Assembly (NCBI GenBank): GCA_964603025.1
Contig: CAZRTO010000001.1
Location: 10,265-74,264, forward strand
DNA: 64,000 nucleotides
From: CALFCX01 sp964603025
GTDB lineage: Bacteria; Margulisbacteria; WOR-1; JAKLHX01
Direction: 5' to 3'
Shown here: positions 14,175 to 23,437 of the stretch, in pieces
Position numbering within the stretch: position 1 is the stretch's first letter
Layout of the letters: the number at the start of each line of letters is the position of its first letter
Notes under the pieces: generated by a model
The model's input: the letters and a program-made list of their open reading frames with translations, nothing else
What the model was told of the DNA's origin: nothing
The model's database searches: none
Made by a program: the position numbers and the translations under genes

Positions 14175-15174
14175 AAGCGGCGACCGGTTTGAGCTCTTCC
14201 ATCAGTTTTTCAAAATTATCAAAATTGAGCGTTTGCGACCCGTCCGACATCGCCTCTTCGGGATTGGGGCACACCTCGAGGATGAGCCCGTCGGCCCCGG
14301 CCGCGACGGCGGCCTTGGCCATAGAAGATACCAGGCTTCTCTTGCCAACAGCATGGCTTGGATCTATCACTATAGGAAGATGGCTGAGCTCTTTGATCAC
14401 AGGCACCGCGCTGAGATCGAGAGTATTGCGGGTATAGGTCTCAAAAGTCCTTATGCCCCGTTCGCATAGCATTACGTCTTTGTTGCCTTCGCTCATGATA
14501 TATTCCGCGGACATCAGCAGCTCCTCTATTGTCGCGGAAAGCCCTCTTTTAAGCAGGACCGGTTTCCTGGTCTTGCCGACCTCCTTAAGGAGGGAAAAAT
14601 TCTGCATATTCCGGGCGCCTATCTGTATAACGTCCGCGTATTTCTCAACAAGGGCAACATCCCTGGTGTCCATGACCTCTGTCACCATAGGCAGACCTGT
14701 TTCTTTTCTGGCTTCGGCCAACAGCTTGAGCCCCTCTTCCCCCATCCCCTGGAAGCTGTAAGGTGACGTCCTGGGCTTGAAAGCTCCTCCGCGCAGCGCG
14801 GAAGCCCCGGATCTTTTAACCGCCCGCGCGGTAGATAATATCTGCTCCCTGCTTTCCACGGAACACGGGCCGGCAAAAACGGCTATCTTCGCGCCGCTGC
14901 CGACCGGCACTTTTTTATCTATGGTAACGACCGTATCAAGAGGATGGAATTCCCTGCTCACAAGCTTATACGGCTTCCTGACATGTATTATCTGCGCTAC
15001 CCCCGGCATTATGGAAATGGTCTCAAGCTGGATCGTTGACTTGTCTCCGATAGCACCGATAATGCTCTGCTCGACCCCTTTGGACAGATGAACGCCAAAA
15101 CCGTGTTTTTTAAGTTTTTCGATGACCTGATTGATCTCGTTCTCGGTCGCGCTGTGCTTCATCACTATGATCAC
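14155..15174 (-). CDS. aroF: 3-deoxy-7-phosphoheptulonate synthase with N-terminal regulatory domain
   Basis: Condenses phosphoenolpyruvate and erythrose-4-phosphate, the first step of aromatic amino acid synthesis. 339 residues: a ferredoxin-like regulatory domain (about 1-70, MIIVMKHSATENEINQVI), as in the Thermotoga-type enzyme, where it mediates Tyr/Phe feedback, then the barrel. Motifs: AGPCSVES, LRGGAFKPRTSPYSFQG, IQIGARNMQNF, LKRG, CERGIRTFE, PVI(V)DPSHAVGKR and EVCPNP. The start is GTG at 15174 with AAGGAGG upstream. It follows aroH by 12 nt. Confidence 0.96.
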   Translation of the reverse strand: MIIVMKHSATENEINQVIEKLKKHGFGVHLSKGVEQSIIGAIGDKSTIQLETISIMPGVAQIIHVRKPYKLVSREFHPLDTVVTIDKKVPVGSGAKIAVFAGPCSVESREQILSTARAVKRSGASALRGGAFKPRTSPYSFQGMGEEGLKLLAEARKETGLPMVTEVMDTRDVALVEKYADVIQIGARNMQNFSLLKEVGKTRKPVLLKRGLSATIEELLMSAEYIMSEGNKDVMLCERGIRTFETYTRNTLDLSAVPVIKELSHLPIVIDPSHAVGKRSLVSSMAKAAVAAGADGLILEVCPNPEEAMSDGSQTLNFDNFEKLMEELKPVAASIGRSI

Positions 15175-15186
15175 GGAAGGCCCTCC

Positions 15187-15576
15187 TTAGCTCAGATAAT
15201 AGTTGTTTTTGTTCTTTGCCGACAAGTCCGGTCTGAGTTTCCGGGCTTCGTCCAGATAAACGTGCTTGATCTTATCCTGAGATTTTTCGCTGTTGATCAA
15301 AAGCAGCACCCTTATGCATTTTTTAAGGCTTCCCTCAATATCGATCTCATTGGTGCACATAAGGGGAGTATAAAGCCATCCCATTTCCCTTGCGGCGATG
15401 GCCGGGAATTCTTTTGTCAGGTCGGACGTGACGGAAAATATCGCTGCGGCTATATCCTCCACCTTAATCTTGTTCACGGAGATGATCTTTTCAAGCAGCA
15501 TCTCAGTTGCAAAGACTATAGCGTCCTTTTCGTTCTTTTTTACGGTTATAGCCCCTCTGACCCCGCGAGTCGCCAT
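15187..15576 (-). CDS. aroH: Chorismate mutase, AroH type
   Basis: Converts chorismate to prephenate in Phe/Tyr synthesis. 129 residues, the length of the monofunctional trimeric AroH of Bacillus subtilis. Family features are RGAITV near the start with the active-site Arg, 'SVTSDLTKEFPA', CTNEIDIEGSL..CIRVLLLIN with the catalytic Arg, and the C-terminal 'VYLDEARKLRPDL'. It sits between birA (1 nt gap) and aroF. Confidence 0.95.
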   Translation of the reverse strand: MATRGVRGAITVKKNEKDAIVFATEMLLEKIISVNKIKVEDIAAAIFSVTSDLTKEFPAIAAREMGWLYTPLMCTNEIDIEGSLKKCIRVLLLINSEKSQDKIKHVYLDEARKLRPDLSAKNKNNYYLS

Positions 15577-15577
15577 T

Positions 15578-16297
15578 TCAGCTTATTTCTCCTGATTTTA
15601 TATTTATTATTTTACCATTTGCCGTTTCCAATAGCAATGAACCGTCGCTCTCAAGACCGACGGCCTTGCCTCTGAATTGACCGCCGGAAGCTGTGATATC
15701 AACCTCTCTTCCCAAAGTGTCTGAATGCTCCTCTACCTTTTTCAGCAGTTCGTCCCCTCTGCCGCGCTCGAGCATAATGATTAGCTCCTCCAAGGCAGGA
15801 AAATACTCCACCAGAAAGGCATCCTGTTCACACCTTTTCCCTGATCGCACGAGAACCGAGGTGGCCGTCCGCCTTATATCCTCCGGGAAATCAGCCTGTT
15901 CCGTATTTAAATTCAATCCGATGCCTATTATCAGCGCCCCTCCGCTTTGTTCAACAAGTATTCCTCCCGCCTTTTTATCTGCCAACATGACATCATTCGG
16001 CCATTTTATCGACGCTTTAAGCCCGGAAAGTTTCTCTATCGCGATGACGGCGGCAAGGGCCGCTGCGGGACAAAGCAATGATCGGCCCGGAGATTTCAAG
16101 TGGTCTTTAAGTATGACGGAAAGATAAAGCCCCGTACCGGGGGGCGAGAACCAGCTCCTGCCCATCCTGCCCTTGCCTTTTGTCTGGGCCAGAGCTAGTA
16201 CGGCCAGCCCGTCGGAATCCGGCCGGTCCAGGAGCGCCTTCGCGTACTCGTTGGTGGAGCCGACCTCAGCCAGCCGTATGACGGTGTGGCCGATCAA
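15578..16297 (-). CDS. birA: Biotin--[acetyl-CoA-carboxylase] ligase
   Basis: Attaches biotin to the Lys of AccB (encoded at 9183-9650) through biotinyl-AMP. 239 residues. Motifs: STNEYAKAL, GKGRMGRSWFSPPGTGLYLS, KWPNDVML..KKAGGILVE, and a C-terminal SH3-like part (GREVDITASGGQFRGKAVGL). The N-terminal winged-helix repressor domain of E. coli BirA is absent, so this is a monofunctional ligase. It follows the OmpM-like gene by 2 nt. Confidence 0.95.
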   Translation of the reverse strand: MIGHTVIRLAEVGSTNEYAKALLDRPDSDGLAVLALAQTKGKGRMGRSWFSPPGTGLYLSVILKDHLKSPGRSLLCPAAALAAVIAIEKLSGLKASIKWPNDVMLADKKAGGILVEQSGGALIIGIGLNLNTEQADFPEDIRRTATSVLVRSGKRCEQDAFLVEYFPALEELIIMLERGRGDELLKKVEEHSDTLGREVDITASGGQFRGKAVGLESDGSLLLETANGKIINIKSGEIS

Positions 16298-16299
16298 GC

Positions 16300-17733
16300 C
16301 TAAAACTTTCCGGAAAGGGAAATGCTGAAAAGATCTGAATTTTCAACGGCAGCGTTAGGCTCCCGTTCGGTCCTGTAGCTGAAAGCAAGGTCCGAGTCCC
16401 TGCCGAGGGCGAACAGAAGCCCCCCTTCCAGGGTAAGCCTTGATCCGGGCTCTCCTTTGCCGAATTTATAAGATGTCGAAAGGTCCAAAGCTCCCCTTCC
16501 AGTCAGGCTCAAGCTGTCGGCAATGGTCTTTTTTAGGCGCATGGACACGCGTCTTGCTCCGTTCGCGGCCGGTCTGTCAAAGGCGTCGTAGCCCAAAAAG
16601 CTCCACTGATCAAGAACATCTGGCTCGACAAGATATCCGGAGCCTGCAAGAGTAAAGTTCAGCCCTATATCCGTCCCGGAATTGAACAGATCGGTCATAT
16701 CCAGGTCCTGAATGACGGCCATGCGGCTCTGCGTTATATCATGAAAAACACCGGCTTTTATCTGAGTGGAAGACCTCATATTGGCAAAAGGTCTCGAGAC
16801 CAGCATGACAGATGGTTTAAGGTTTGTAACGGACGGGGCTGAAACATTAGGGTTCTGATAGAAATAATCCCCCGCAAATGACAGCACCCCCGAGTTAAGA
16901 ACGGCTATTTTATCAAAAGGCAGGGAAATTTTTCCGCTTATCCGGCTGACTCCCACCTGTCCCGGCGCTGACGGGTCCGAGGGATCGACCATATGGGCAT
17001 AATACCCTATTTGTCCCTCAAGGAAATAAATTCTTGAAGAGAGGCTCATCCCGGGATAAGGTCTGTCATACACCCGTCCGTATTCCGAAGGGAATGCGGA
17101 AGCTCCGGAAAGATGGCGTTGAGGTCCGGGTCCATAAGCAGCCCTCAACAAGACCGGAACGCCCAAGTTCGCATGAAATTCGCTATCCACATCAATAAGG
17201 CGCGTGAGAAGGGCTTCTCCTCCTCCGTAAAACCCGCCGTCCATGGTATCCAAAGTAACCCTGACCTTGCCCGCATTGTCCATATGTGAAAGCGCTGAGG
17301 CTATCAGCCGGTAGTTAAATGACGTCGTTTTCAGTCCTGATATCGACGACATAATGCGTGTCTCAAAAGCCCCTGAGAAAGAAATGCTGCCTGACGAAGG
17401 CTGTTTCATAACCCTGATCTCGGATTTGAGCTCCGAAGCCATCTTGTCAAAAGCGGCATACCCAAGGCTGTCGGCCATCTTCGCCAGAAATACCGCGGTC
17501 TCGTATCTTGTGAGAGGCTTTGTCCCTCGGAAAGTACCGTCCGGAAAACCCTGAGTGACCCCCATGTTGACCAGTTTGTACACGGATGGAGCCGCCCAGT
17601 GCGAGTCCGGCATGTCACGGAACTTGAATTCTTCGGTGCCGCCCCCGGTCACCACCGGAAAAGATTCCTGCGCAAATGCGCAAGACGCAAGGACCACTAT
17701 CAGCATAACGGCATGCAACGATCTCTTCTTCAT
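16300..17733 (-). CDS. SLH-domain outer-membrane beta-barrel protein (OmpM-like)
   Basis: 477 residues. A signal peptide (MKKRSLHAV..ASCAFA) is followed by one SLH domain (about 30-85; FRDMPDSHWAAPSVYKLVNMG, TQGFPDGTFRG, LTRYETAVFLAKM), a short helical linker (DKMASELKSEIRVMK), then a long beta-rich region ending in Phe (SLSGKF), as usual for outer-membrane barrels. In OmpM proteins the SLH domain binds peptidoglycan-linked polymer and tethers the outer membrane to the wall. The ATG at 17733 was chosen: GGAGG lies before it and the signal peptide begins there. Its operon neighbours are cytoplasmic enzymes. Confidence 0.85.
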   Translation of the reverse strand: MKKRSLHAVMLIVVLASCAFAQESFPVVTGGGTEEFKFRDMPDSHWAAPSVYKLVNMGVTQGFPDGTFRGTKPLTRYETAVFLAKMADSLGYAAFDKMASELKSEIRVMKQPSSGSISFSGAFETRIMSSISGLKTTSFNYRLIASALSHMDNAGKVRVTLDTMDGGFYGGGEALLTRLIDVDSEFHANLGVPVLLRAAYGPGPQRHLSGASAFPSEYGRVYDRPYPGMSLSSRIYFLEGQIGYYAHMVDPSDPSAPGQVGVSRISGKISLPFDKIAVLNSGVLSFAGDYFYQNPNVSAPSVTNLKPSVMLVSRPFANMRSSTQIKAGVFHDITQSRMAVIQDLDMTDLFNSGTDIGLNFTLAGSGYLVEPDVLDQWSFLGYDAFDRPAANGARRVSMRLKKTIADSLSLTGRGALDLSTSYKFGKGEPGSRLTLEGGLLFALGRDSDLAFSYRTEREPNAAVENSDLFSISLSGKF

Positions 17734-17761
17734 AGAACGCTTACCTCCGATCAATAAGCTA

Positions 17762-18892
17762 TCAGCTCCCGTAGGCCTTCGATATTATTATGCGGGCAAT
17801 ATCAAAGACCGCCTTTGGATTGCTGATGCGGGATATTTTTTTCTTAAAAGCGGAATGGAACGAGGGCTTCAAAAAGTCCATGAGGCAGGTCCCGATCCTA
17901 TTGATATCCCTGCAGATAACACCCACGCCGCTGTCAACCACATATTTCACATTCCCTTCTTCCTGTCCGGGAAGCCAGCTGGTTATTATCAGCGGAAGTT
18001 CTTTGGCAAGGGCTTCGGCTATAGAGCCCGGACCGGCCTTGGTTATGACAAGATCTGAAGCCCCCATGATATCAGGGACTTCATTGGTAAAGCCGTAAAC
18101 CTTGATCGGGAACGGCAAAGCGGGAGAAGTCTTTTCAAGATCTCTTTTGAGCTTTTGGTTGCGCCCGGCGATAACTACCATTTGTATCCGCGGGGTCTCC
18201 CGGGCAATGAACTTTACGATCTTCTTCATGTTGCCCCCGCCCTCTCCACCGCCCATCAGCAGCACCGTAAAAAGGTCCTGAGCCAACCCCATGTCGCGTC
18301 TCAGGATCTTCTTATCCCTTGTGCTTTTGATGAACTTGGGATCGATGGGCAATCCTATCACCTGTACCCTTGACTGATCGGCACCGTACTTAATACAGGC
18401 CAAACGGGCCTCTTCGGTGGCCACGATTATCCGGTCCGCTTCGTTGCAGACCCATGCCCTGTGCAGGCTCACCGGGTCGGTCACCACGGTAATGAGCGGA
18501 ACAACGTGTCCGGCAAGCCCCATGGACCTTATGGTTATATGATTCAAAAGAGGATGAACGGACACGATAAGATCTGGTTTTCTTTTTGAGATGAGACGGG
18601 CAAGCTCCTTCTCGAGAAAAGGCCTTGCCATTTTTTCCATCTGCTGGACCTTTTTGATATCGTTGAACCAGTAATAGAGCATTCCCCACATCTTGGGAGA
18701 ATACTTGATCACCGGAGCATAAAGCTTGGCAAGAATATTCAAAAACCCGCTGCATTCTGCAAAAACATCCACCATTTCCTGTACCGGCGGATCGTTCTTC
18801 TTTAGTTCCTCGACAGTCTTGATCAGCGCCGCGGCCGCGCTCCGGTGTCCGCCGCCCGTATCAGAAAAAAGGTATAGTATCTTTTTCTTCAT
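17762..18892 (-). CDS. MGDG synthase/MurG-like glycosyltransferase (GT28-type)
   Basis: 376 residues. The N-terminus LYLFSDTGGGHRSAA is the signature of the monogalactosyldiacylglycerol synthase/UgtP group (processive diacylglycerol glycosyltransferases). Further motifs: DLIVSVHPLLN, TVVTDP, GGGEGGGNM, and the nucleotide-sugar site DLVITKAGPGSIAEAL. The likely reaction is transfer of a sugar from a UDP-sugar to diacylglycerol or a related lipid; the exact acceptor cannot be read. The ATG at 18892 overlaps the galE stop by 4 nt and starts the conserved region. GalE next door could supply UDP-galactose. Confidence 0.85.
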   Translation of the reverse strand: MKKKILYLFSDTGGGHRSAAAALIKTVEELKKNDPPVQEMVDVFAECSGFLNILAKLYAPVIKYSPKMWGMLYYWFNDIKKVQQMEKMARPFLEKELARLISKRKPDLIVSVHPLLNHITIRSMGLAGHVVPLITVVTDPVSLHRAWVCNEADRIIVATEEARLACIKYGADQSRVQVIGLPIDPKFIKSTRDKKILRRDMGLAQDLFTVLLMGGGEGGGNMKKIVKFIARETPRIQMVVIAGRNQKLKRDLEKTSPALPFPIKVYGFTNEVPDIMGASDLVITKAGPGSIAEALAKELPLIITSWLPGQEEGNVKYVVDSGVGVICRDINRIGTCLMDFLKPSFHSAFKKKISRISNPKAVFDIARIIISKAYGS

Positions 18893-19881
18893 TTTTTGTA
18901 GCCTTCGGGGTGCTCTCTCATCCATGCCCAAGTGTCCGAAATGATCTTTTCAATATCGGAATTCTCGGCTTTCCAGCCGAGCTCAGAGAATATCTTTTCG
19001 GAGCTTGCTATCAGCGCCGGCGGGTCCCCGGGCCTCCGCGGGCACAGCAGAGCATCTATCTTTTTCCCCGTTACTTTCTCCGCTGCTGCAACTATCTCTT
19101 TTACGGAAAACCCCTTCTCGCTGCCGAGATTATAGATGGAGCTTTCGGCGCTGGGACCAAAAAGCTTTTTCAAGGCCAGTATATGGGCCCTTGCAAGGTC
19201 CTTTACATGTATATAGTCGCGTATGCATGTTCCGTCGCGTGTCGGATAATCCGAACCGAATATCGATACGCTCTTGTTCTTTCCGGAAGCCGCGCAAAGC
19301 ACCAGCGGGATGAGGTGGGTCTCCACCGACCTGTCCTCGCCCAGATCGTTGTCAAGATCGGCCCCCGAAGCATTGAAATATCTCAGGCTCACATACTTGA
19401 TGCCGTAAGCAAGGTCATACCATTTTACATACTGCTCGACAATAAGCTTGGTCTCTCCGTAGGCATTTGAAGGGGCCAGCCTGGCGGATTCGGTCACGGG
19501 GATCTCGCTGGGCTCCCCGTAAACCGCAGCGGAAGAGGAAAAAACGAATCTTTTTACGTTAGTCTCGGCCATTGCATCCAAAAGATTGAAGCTTGCAAGG
19601 ATGTTATTGGCAAAATACTTGGAAGGATCTGCCATCGACTCCGGGACTATAGTATAAGCGGCAAAATGAAGGACCGCGTCGAACTTCTCGCTACTCATAG
19701 CGGACAAAATATCCGACTTTTCCCTGAGGTCCCCCACTATAAGCTTGACGCCTTCCGGAATGGTCTGTTTATGGCCGCATGAAAGGTTATCAAAGATCAC
19801 CACCTCAAAACCAGCTCTGCGAAGCTGGCGTACGGTCACGCCGCCTATGAAACCTGCTCCGCCGGTAACAAGTACCTTCAC
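18889..19881 (-). CDS. galE: UDP-glucose 4-epimerase
   Basis: Interconverts UDP-glucose and UDP-galactose using bound NAD. 330 residues, typical short-chain dehydrogenase: VTGGAGFIGG at the start, catalytic SSSAAVYG and YGETK (Tyr-x-x-x-Lys), RYFNASGAD, and RDGTCIRDYIHVKDLA. Overlaps both neighbours by 4 nt, so it is made together with two glycosyltransferases. UDP-hexose or UDP-HexNAc specificity cannot be told from sequence. Confidence 0.94.
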   Translation of the reverse strand: MKVLVTGGAGFIGGVTVRQLRRAGFEVVIFDNLSCGHKQTIPEGVKLIVGDLREKSDILSAMSSEKFDAVLHFAAYTIVPESMADPSKYFANNILASFNLLDAMAETNVKRFVFSSSAAVYGEPSEIPVTESARLAPSNAYGETKLIVEQYVKWYDLAYGIKYVSLRYFNASGADLDNDLGEDRSVETHLIPLVLCAASGKNKSVSIFGSDYPTRDGTCIRDYIHVKDLARAHILALKKLFGPSAESSIYNLGSEKGFSVKEIVAAAEKVTGKKIDALLCPRRPGDPPALIASSEKIFSELGWKAENSDIEKIISDTWAWMREHPEGYKK

Positions 19882-21038
19882 GCCTTTTTCCTTTCTAGGA
19901 CCGCCCTATAAACGGCTTCTATCCTGTCCCCTATGGCCTTCCAGTTGTATTTCTCCTCTACCAGGCGTCTTCCGTGGGTGCCCATGCTTTTTGCAAGTCC
20001 GGGATCCTTGAGAATCTTGACGATCGCGCCCGCGAGGGCCTGCGGATCGCGGGGTTCTACAAGCAGACCGTTCTTGCCTTCATCCATCACGTTGTTAACT
20101 CCGGGAATATTGGACGCGACCACGGGAGTGTAGCAGGACATCGCCTCCAATTGCACTATGCCGAAAGCTTCTAGCCTGTTGATGGACGGAAAGACGAACA
20201 TAGCGCTCGTGGAATAGAGCTCGACCATCTCATCAATGTTGACCTTGCCTCGGAATTCTATATGGTCCCTTACTCCCACCCGGTCTATATAGGATTCGAC
20301 ATGCGGCTTTTCCTCTCCTTCGCCGCAGATAACGAATTTTGCGTCCGGGACTTCCTTGAGCACAAGAGGAATGGCATGTACCAGATAATCGATCCCCTTG
20401 TTGGCCGCGAGACGCCCGAGAAAAAGCACCTTCTTCCTGTCCCTTTTCTCTTCGGTGATCCCCTGTTTGGCCCTGGAAGCGTCAAACATCTCATAATGGA
20501 TGCCTATGGGTATCGCGTGGTGGGGAAAATGCTTCATTACAGGTGAAGTGGAAGCATAGCTTTCGGTAGTGGTTATTATCGCGTCAACCCTGGGAAGCAC
20601 CATTTTGGCATATAGATTTGTCAAGAACTCGACAGATCTGATAACGAATCGCGGCATCCTGACCCCGAGGAACTTTTCAGACATGGTGGTATCACAGTGA
20701 TAGGTAACGACATGGGGTATCTTGAGCCTGTCACGCACAGCTCTCGTAAAGCCGAACGACGGACAGTGCGTATGCACAAGGTCAAAGCCATCAAGCATCT
20801 TTAGATTGAACTCCAAAGACACCGGCAGATACACAAAGTTCATCGCGTTGAGACGCTTTATGGTTATACCGTCCGATCTTTCTTCGGACGGAGCTCCTGC
20901 CTCTTTCGGGACATTATTCGTGATCACCGTCACATCGTGACCTCTTGAAGCAAGCTCCACAGAAAGGTCTTTCACATATTTTTCCGTGCCTCCGAAATGC
21001 GGAAAAAAATACGGGACAAGCATGGCTATCTTCATCAC
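19878..21038 (-). CDS. Glycosyltransferase family 4
   Basis: 386 residues, GT-B fold. N-terminal MLVPYFFPHFGGTEKYVKDL, a typical acceptor-side motif; then FDLVHTHCPSFGF, a KVLFLGRLAANKGIDYLV hinge, and the C-terminal nucleotide-sugar motif SINRLEAFGIVQLEAMSC with the conserved E-x7-E. Likely acts on an envelope polysaccharide or glycolipid. The substrate cannot be assigned. It lies in an lptF-TPR-GT4-galE-GT28 series that points to envelope glycoconjugates. Confidence 0.88.
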   Translation of the reverse strand: MMKIAMLVPYFFPHFGGTEKYVKDLSVELASRGHDVTVITNNVPKEAGAPSEERSDGITIKRLNAMNFVYLPVSLEFNLKMLDGFDLVHTHCPSFGFTRAVRDRLKIPHVVTYHCDTTMSEKFLGVRMPRFVIRSVEFLTNLYAKMVLPRVDAIITTTESYASTSPVMKHFPHHAIPIGIHYEMFDASRAKQGITEEKRDRKKVLFLGRLAANKGIDYLVHAIPLVLKEVPDAKFVICGEGEEKPHVESYIDRVGVRDHIEFRGKVNIDEMVELYSTSAMFVFPSINRLEAFGIVQLEAMSCYTPVVASNIPGVNNVMDEGKNGLLVEPRDPQALAGAIVKILKDPGLAKSMGTHGRRLVEEKYNWKAIGDRIEAVYRAVLERKKA

Positions 21039-21052
21039 GGGTCTCCTTTCTT

Positions 21053-23437
21053 TTAGCGGACACTCCTGTAATAGAATTTTCTCTGGGCGGATTCATATAG
21101 CGGATCACAGGACGATATCCGCCTAAAATGCTCCAGAGCTTCTTTGGGCCGTTTTGTTTTCAACAGGATCTGGGAAAGGTTGTAATTCGCGGAATTCAGA
21201 TTTTTATCCGATCTGAGGGCCGACAAAAAGCTCTTTTCCGCGCCTTCCAGGTCGCCCTTGAGCGCCTGCAAAACACCTGCGTTGTTCAGGTACACCGGAT
21301 GGGCGGAATCTTCTATCATAAGATTGGAGACCAAAAGCCGGGCTTTTTCCGTATCCTTGTTGCGCATATGCACTACCGCAAGGTTGTTCTGGGCAGCGAA
21401 CAGCCCGGGATCCAGCTGGGAAGCCAGCGTAAAATCATCCTCGGCCTCTTTTACCTTATCCTTCATGAACTTCTCAAACCCGGAATTGTTCTGTCCCTGG
21501 CCGAAAGTGACCGACATAAGGTCCTCGTCATCCGATCTGTGGCGCCGGCCGTCCCTGCCCCATACTGCCTTCACGGTACCGGAATCCAGGTCGATCACAG
21601 CGGCTAGCGCCTTGTTCCTGACGGAAGCAGGGTCCGTGTTGTTCAAGTATTTTACCCTTGCGTCAAGGGATTCGAATTCCATATCCTGAGAAAGAACTTT
21701 TTCGTATAACCCAACGGATTCGGATATCAGCCCGAACGCTTCCTTGCAGCTGCCAGCCTGCGACCAGGATATCTTTTCTGTGTCCGGGTCATCGGTCTTG
21801 TACTCGAGCATTTTTTCGAACTGCAGCAAGGCCAGATCATAGCGCCCCTGCTCCTTGAATATAACCCCCATGAGCCTGTGGGAGGCTACAGCCCGGGTCG
21901 TGTCTTTCAGTGCGTTCTGAAGCGCTCTGGCCGCCGGATCAAGAGAGCCTCTTTTGAAAAGCAGTCTTGCAAGGTCCAGATTAAGCCCTATCCTCCAGGG
22001 ATCTTGCTGTATTTTTGACCTTATCAGGGATATTTCTCTGTCAAGCTCCTTCTCGGAAACCTGTCTGTATCTGTCTTGCAGGTCCTCGTCAAAAGGTCTG
22101 AGCTTAAGTGCGGACCGCAAAGCATCCTTTGCCCTGTTGAGTATCTCTATCTTAGTATAAGCCTCCGCCAGTATCCTGTAGCCGTCAAAATTGCCGCTGT
22201 CCTTTTGGACCAGTTCTTCGGCCAGGGTTATAGCCTTGCGGTTGTCGCCGGCAACAAGAAAAGATTCGGCCAGCACAAGGCACGGCTCGATCATGTTAGG
22301 CTCTGTCTTCAGTATCTCCCGGCATTTTTTTTCTATCTCCCGGCTTTCCGAAGGATCCAGTTTGAGTACGGCCATATACTGGGACATGGCTTCCTTTGTT
22401 TTCCCCTTTGAGAAATTAAGGTCTCCCAGGCTTTTCCTGGCCAGAGCCTGACCCGGGTAGAGTTCCAGTATTTTTTTGTACCCCATGGCACACCTGTCGG
22501 CCAGGGACGGGTCCATTTTTTCAAGGCTGCTGAACAGCTCTGCGGATTCCGAATATGCCCCCTGATCCATCAGGCACTGCGCAAGAAGGAACATTGCGTC
22601 CCTCTCATCGGGATAGGTCTGCAGCAGTCTGCGCAGAGAAGATACCACCGACTGGTTCTTTTTTGGATCGAGCTTTAAAACCCTGGCAAGCTCCGTAACG
22701 GCTTTTGCGGGCTTGAGACATCTTACATAGACTTCCGCGAGCTGTTCATGCACGAACGTGCTGTTGGGATTCATGCGGGCCAGTTCCTCGATCTTTTGGG
22801 TCACTTCGCTTATGACCTCCGGATCGTCGTCAAGCATCTGAGCGTAACGCTGAGCGGCGCTCTCGTGGTTGGAAAGCCTGATGTACAGCTCTCCCAGGGC
22901 CCTGAGCGCCCGCTTGCTGGACGGATGCATGGAAACGATCTTTTCATAGAGGTTCACGGCATCCGCGTAACGCTCCTTTTCCATATAAGCGCCCGCCAAA
23001 GATTCCAAAAGGTTTTCATCTATTTTTCCGGTTTCAAGCGCTTTTTCAAGCAGGGAGATCGCCCCGTCAACCTTGCCTATCTTAAGATAAAGCCGGCCGA
23101 ATTTGTTGTATATGGCGGCCGTCTCCGGGGACAGCTCAACAAGCTCTTCAAGCTCTAGGATGGCGGAATCTATATCTCCCTGGAGAATATAAAAATCCAC
23201 CAGCGCCAGGCGCGCCTGCACATTCTCGATATTATCCGATATATGTTCTTCAAAATTGACCAGGATGTCCGGCACGATCCTTGGTGAAAAGACCGCGGAA
23301 AGCCGGAAATACCTGAGAGATTCCTTGTAATTGCCCTCTTTCAAAAGACAGGCCCCCATGATCCTGTTAAGCCCCGGATCTTTGGGGTTCTTTTTAAGGG
23401 ACCTTTTTGTTTCTTCGATCGACAGCACCGGCGGCAT
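21053..23437 (-). CDS. Large tetratricopeptide-repeat protein
   Basis: 794 residues made almost wholly of TPR units, recognisable by repeated A..LG..Y...G....A...Y......P patterns. Examples are 'IYNKFGRLYLKIGKVDGAI', 'ALRALGELYIRLSNHESAA' and 'YLNNAGVLQALKGDLEGAE'. A non-TPR insert near residue 600-640 carries a VIDLDSGTVKAVWGR segment. No signal peptide or membrane helix, so cytoplasmic. Probably a scaffold for an envelope assembly or glycosylation complex given its position between lptF and glycosyltransferases; that is inference. Its ATG overlaps the lptF stop by one base (TAATG). Confidence 0.85.
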   Translation of the reverse strand: MPPVLSIEETKRSLKKNPKDPGLNRIMGACLLKEGNYKESLRYFRLSAVFSPRIVPDILVNFEEHISDNIENVQARLALVDFYILQGDIDSAILELEELVELSPETAAIYNKFGRLYLKIGKVDGAISLLEKALETGKIDENLLESLAGAYMEKERYADAVNLYEKIVSMHPSSKRALRALGELYIRLSNHESAAQRYAQMLDDDPEVISEVTQKIEELARMNPNSTFVHEQLAEVYVRCLKPAKAVTELARVLKLDPKKNQSVVSSLRRLLQTYPDERDAMFLLAQCLMDQGAYSESAELFSSLEKMDPSLADRCAMGYKKILELYPGQALARKSLGDLNFSKGKTKEAMSQYMAVLKLDPSESREIEKKCREILKTEPNMIEPCLVLAESFLVAGDNRKAITLAEELVQKDSGNFDGYRILAEAYTKIEILNRAKDALRSALKLRPFDEDLQDRYRQVSEKELDREISLIRSKIQQDPWRIGLNLDLARLLFKRGSLDPAARALQNALKDTTRAVASHRLMGVIFKEQGRYDLALLQFEKMLEYKTDDPDTEKISWSQAGSCKEAFGLISESVGLYEKVLSQDMEFESLDARVKYLNNTDPASVRNKALAAVIDLDSGTVKAVWGRDGRRHRSDDEDLMSVTFGQGQNNSGFEKFMKDKVKEAEDDFTLASQLDPGLFAAQNNLAVVHMRNKDTEKARLLVSNLMIEDSAHPVYLNNAGVLQALKGDLEGAEKSFLSALRSDKNLNSANYNLSQILLKTKRPKEALEHFRRISSCDPLYESAQRKFYYRSVR

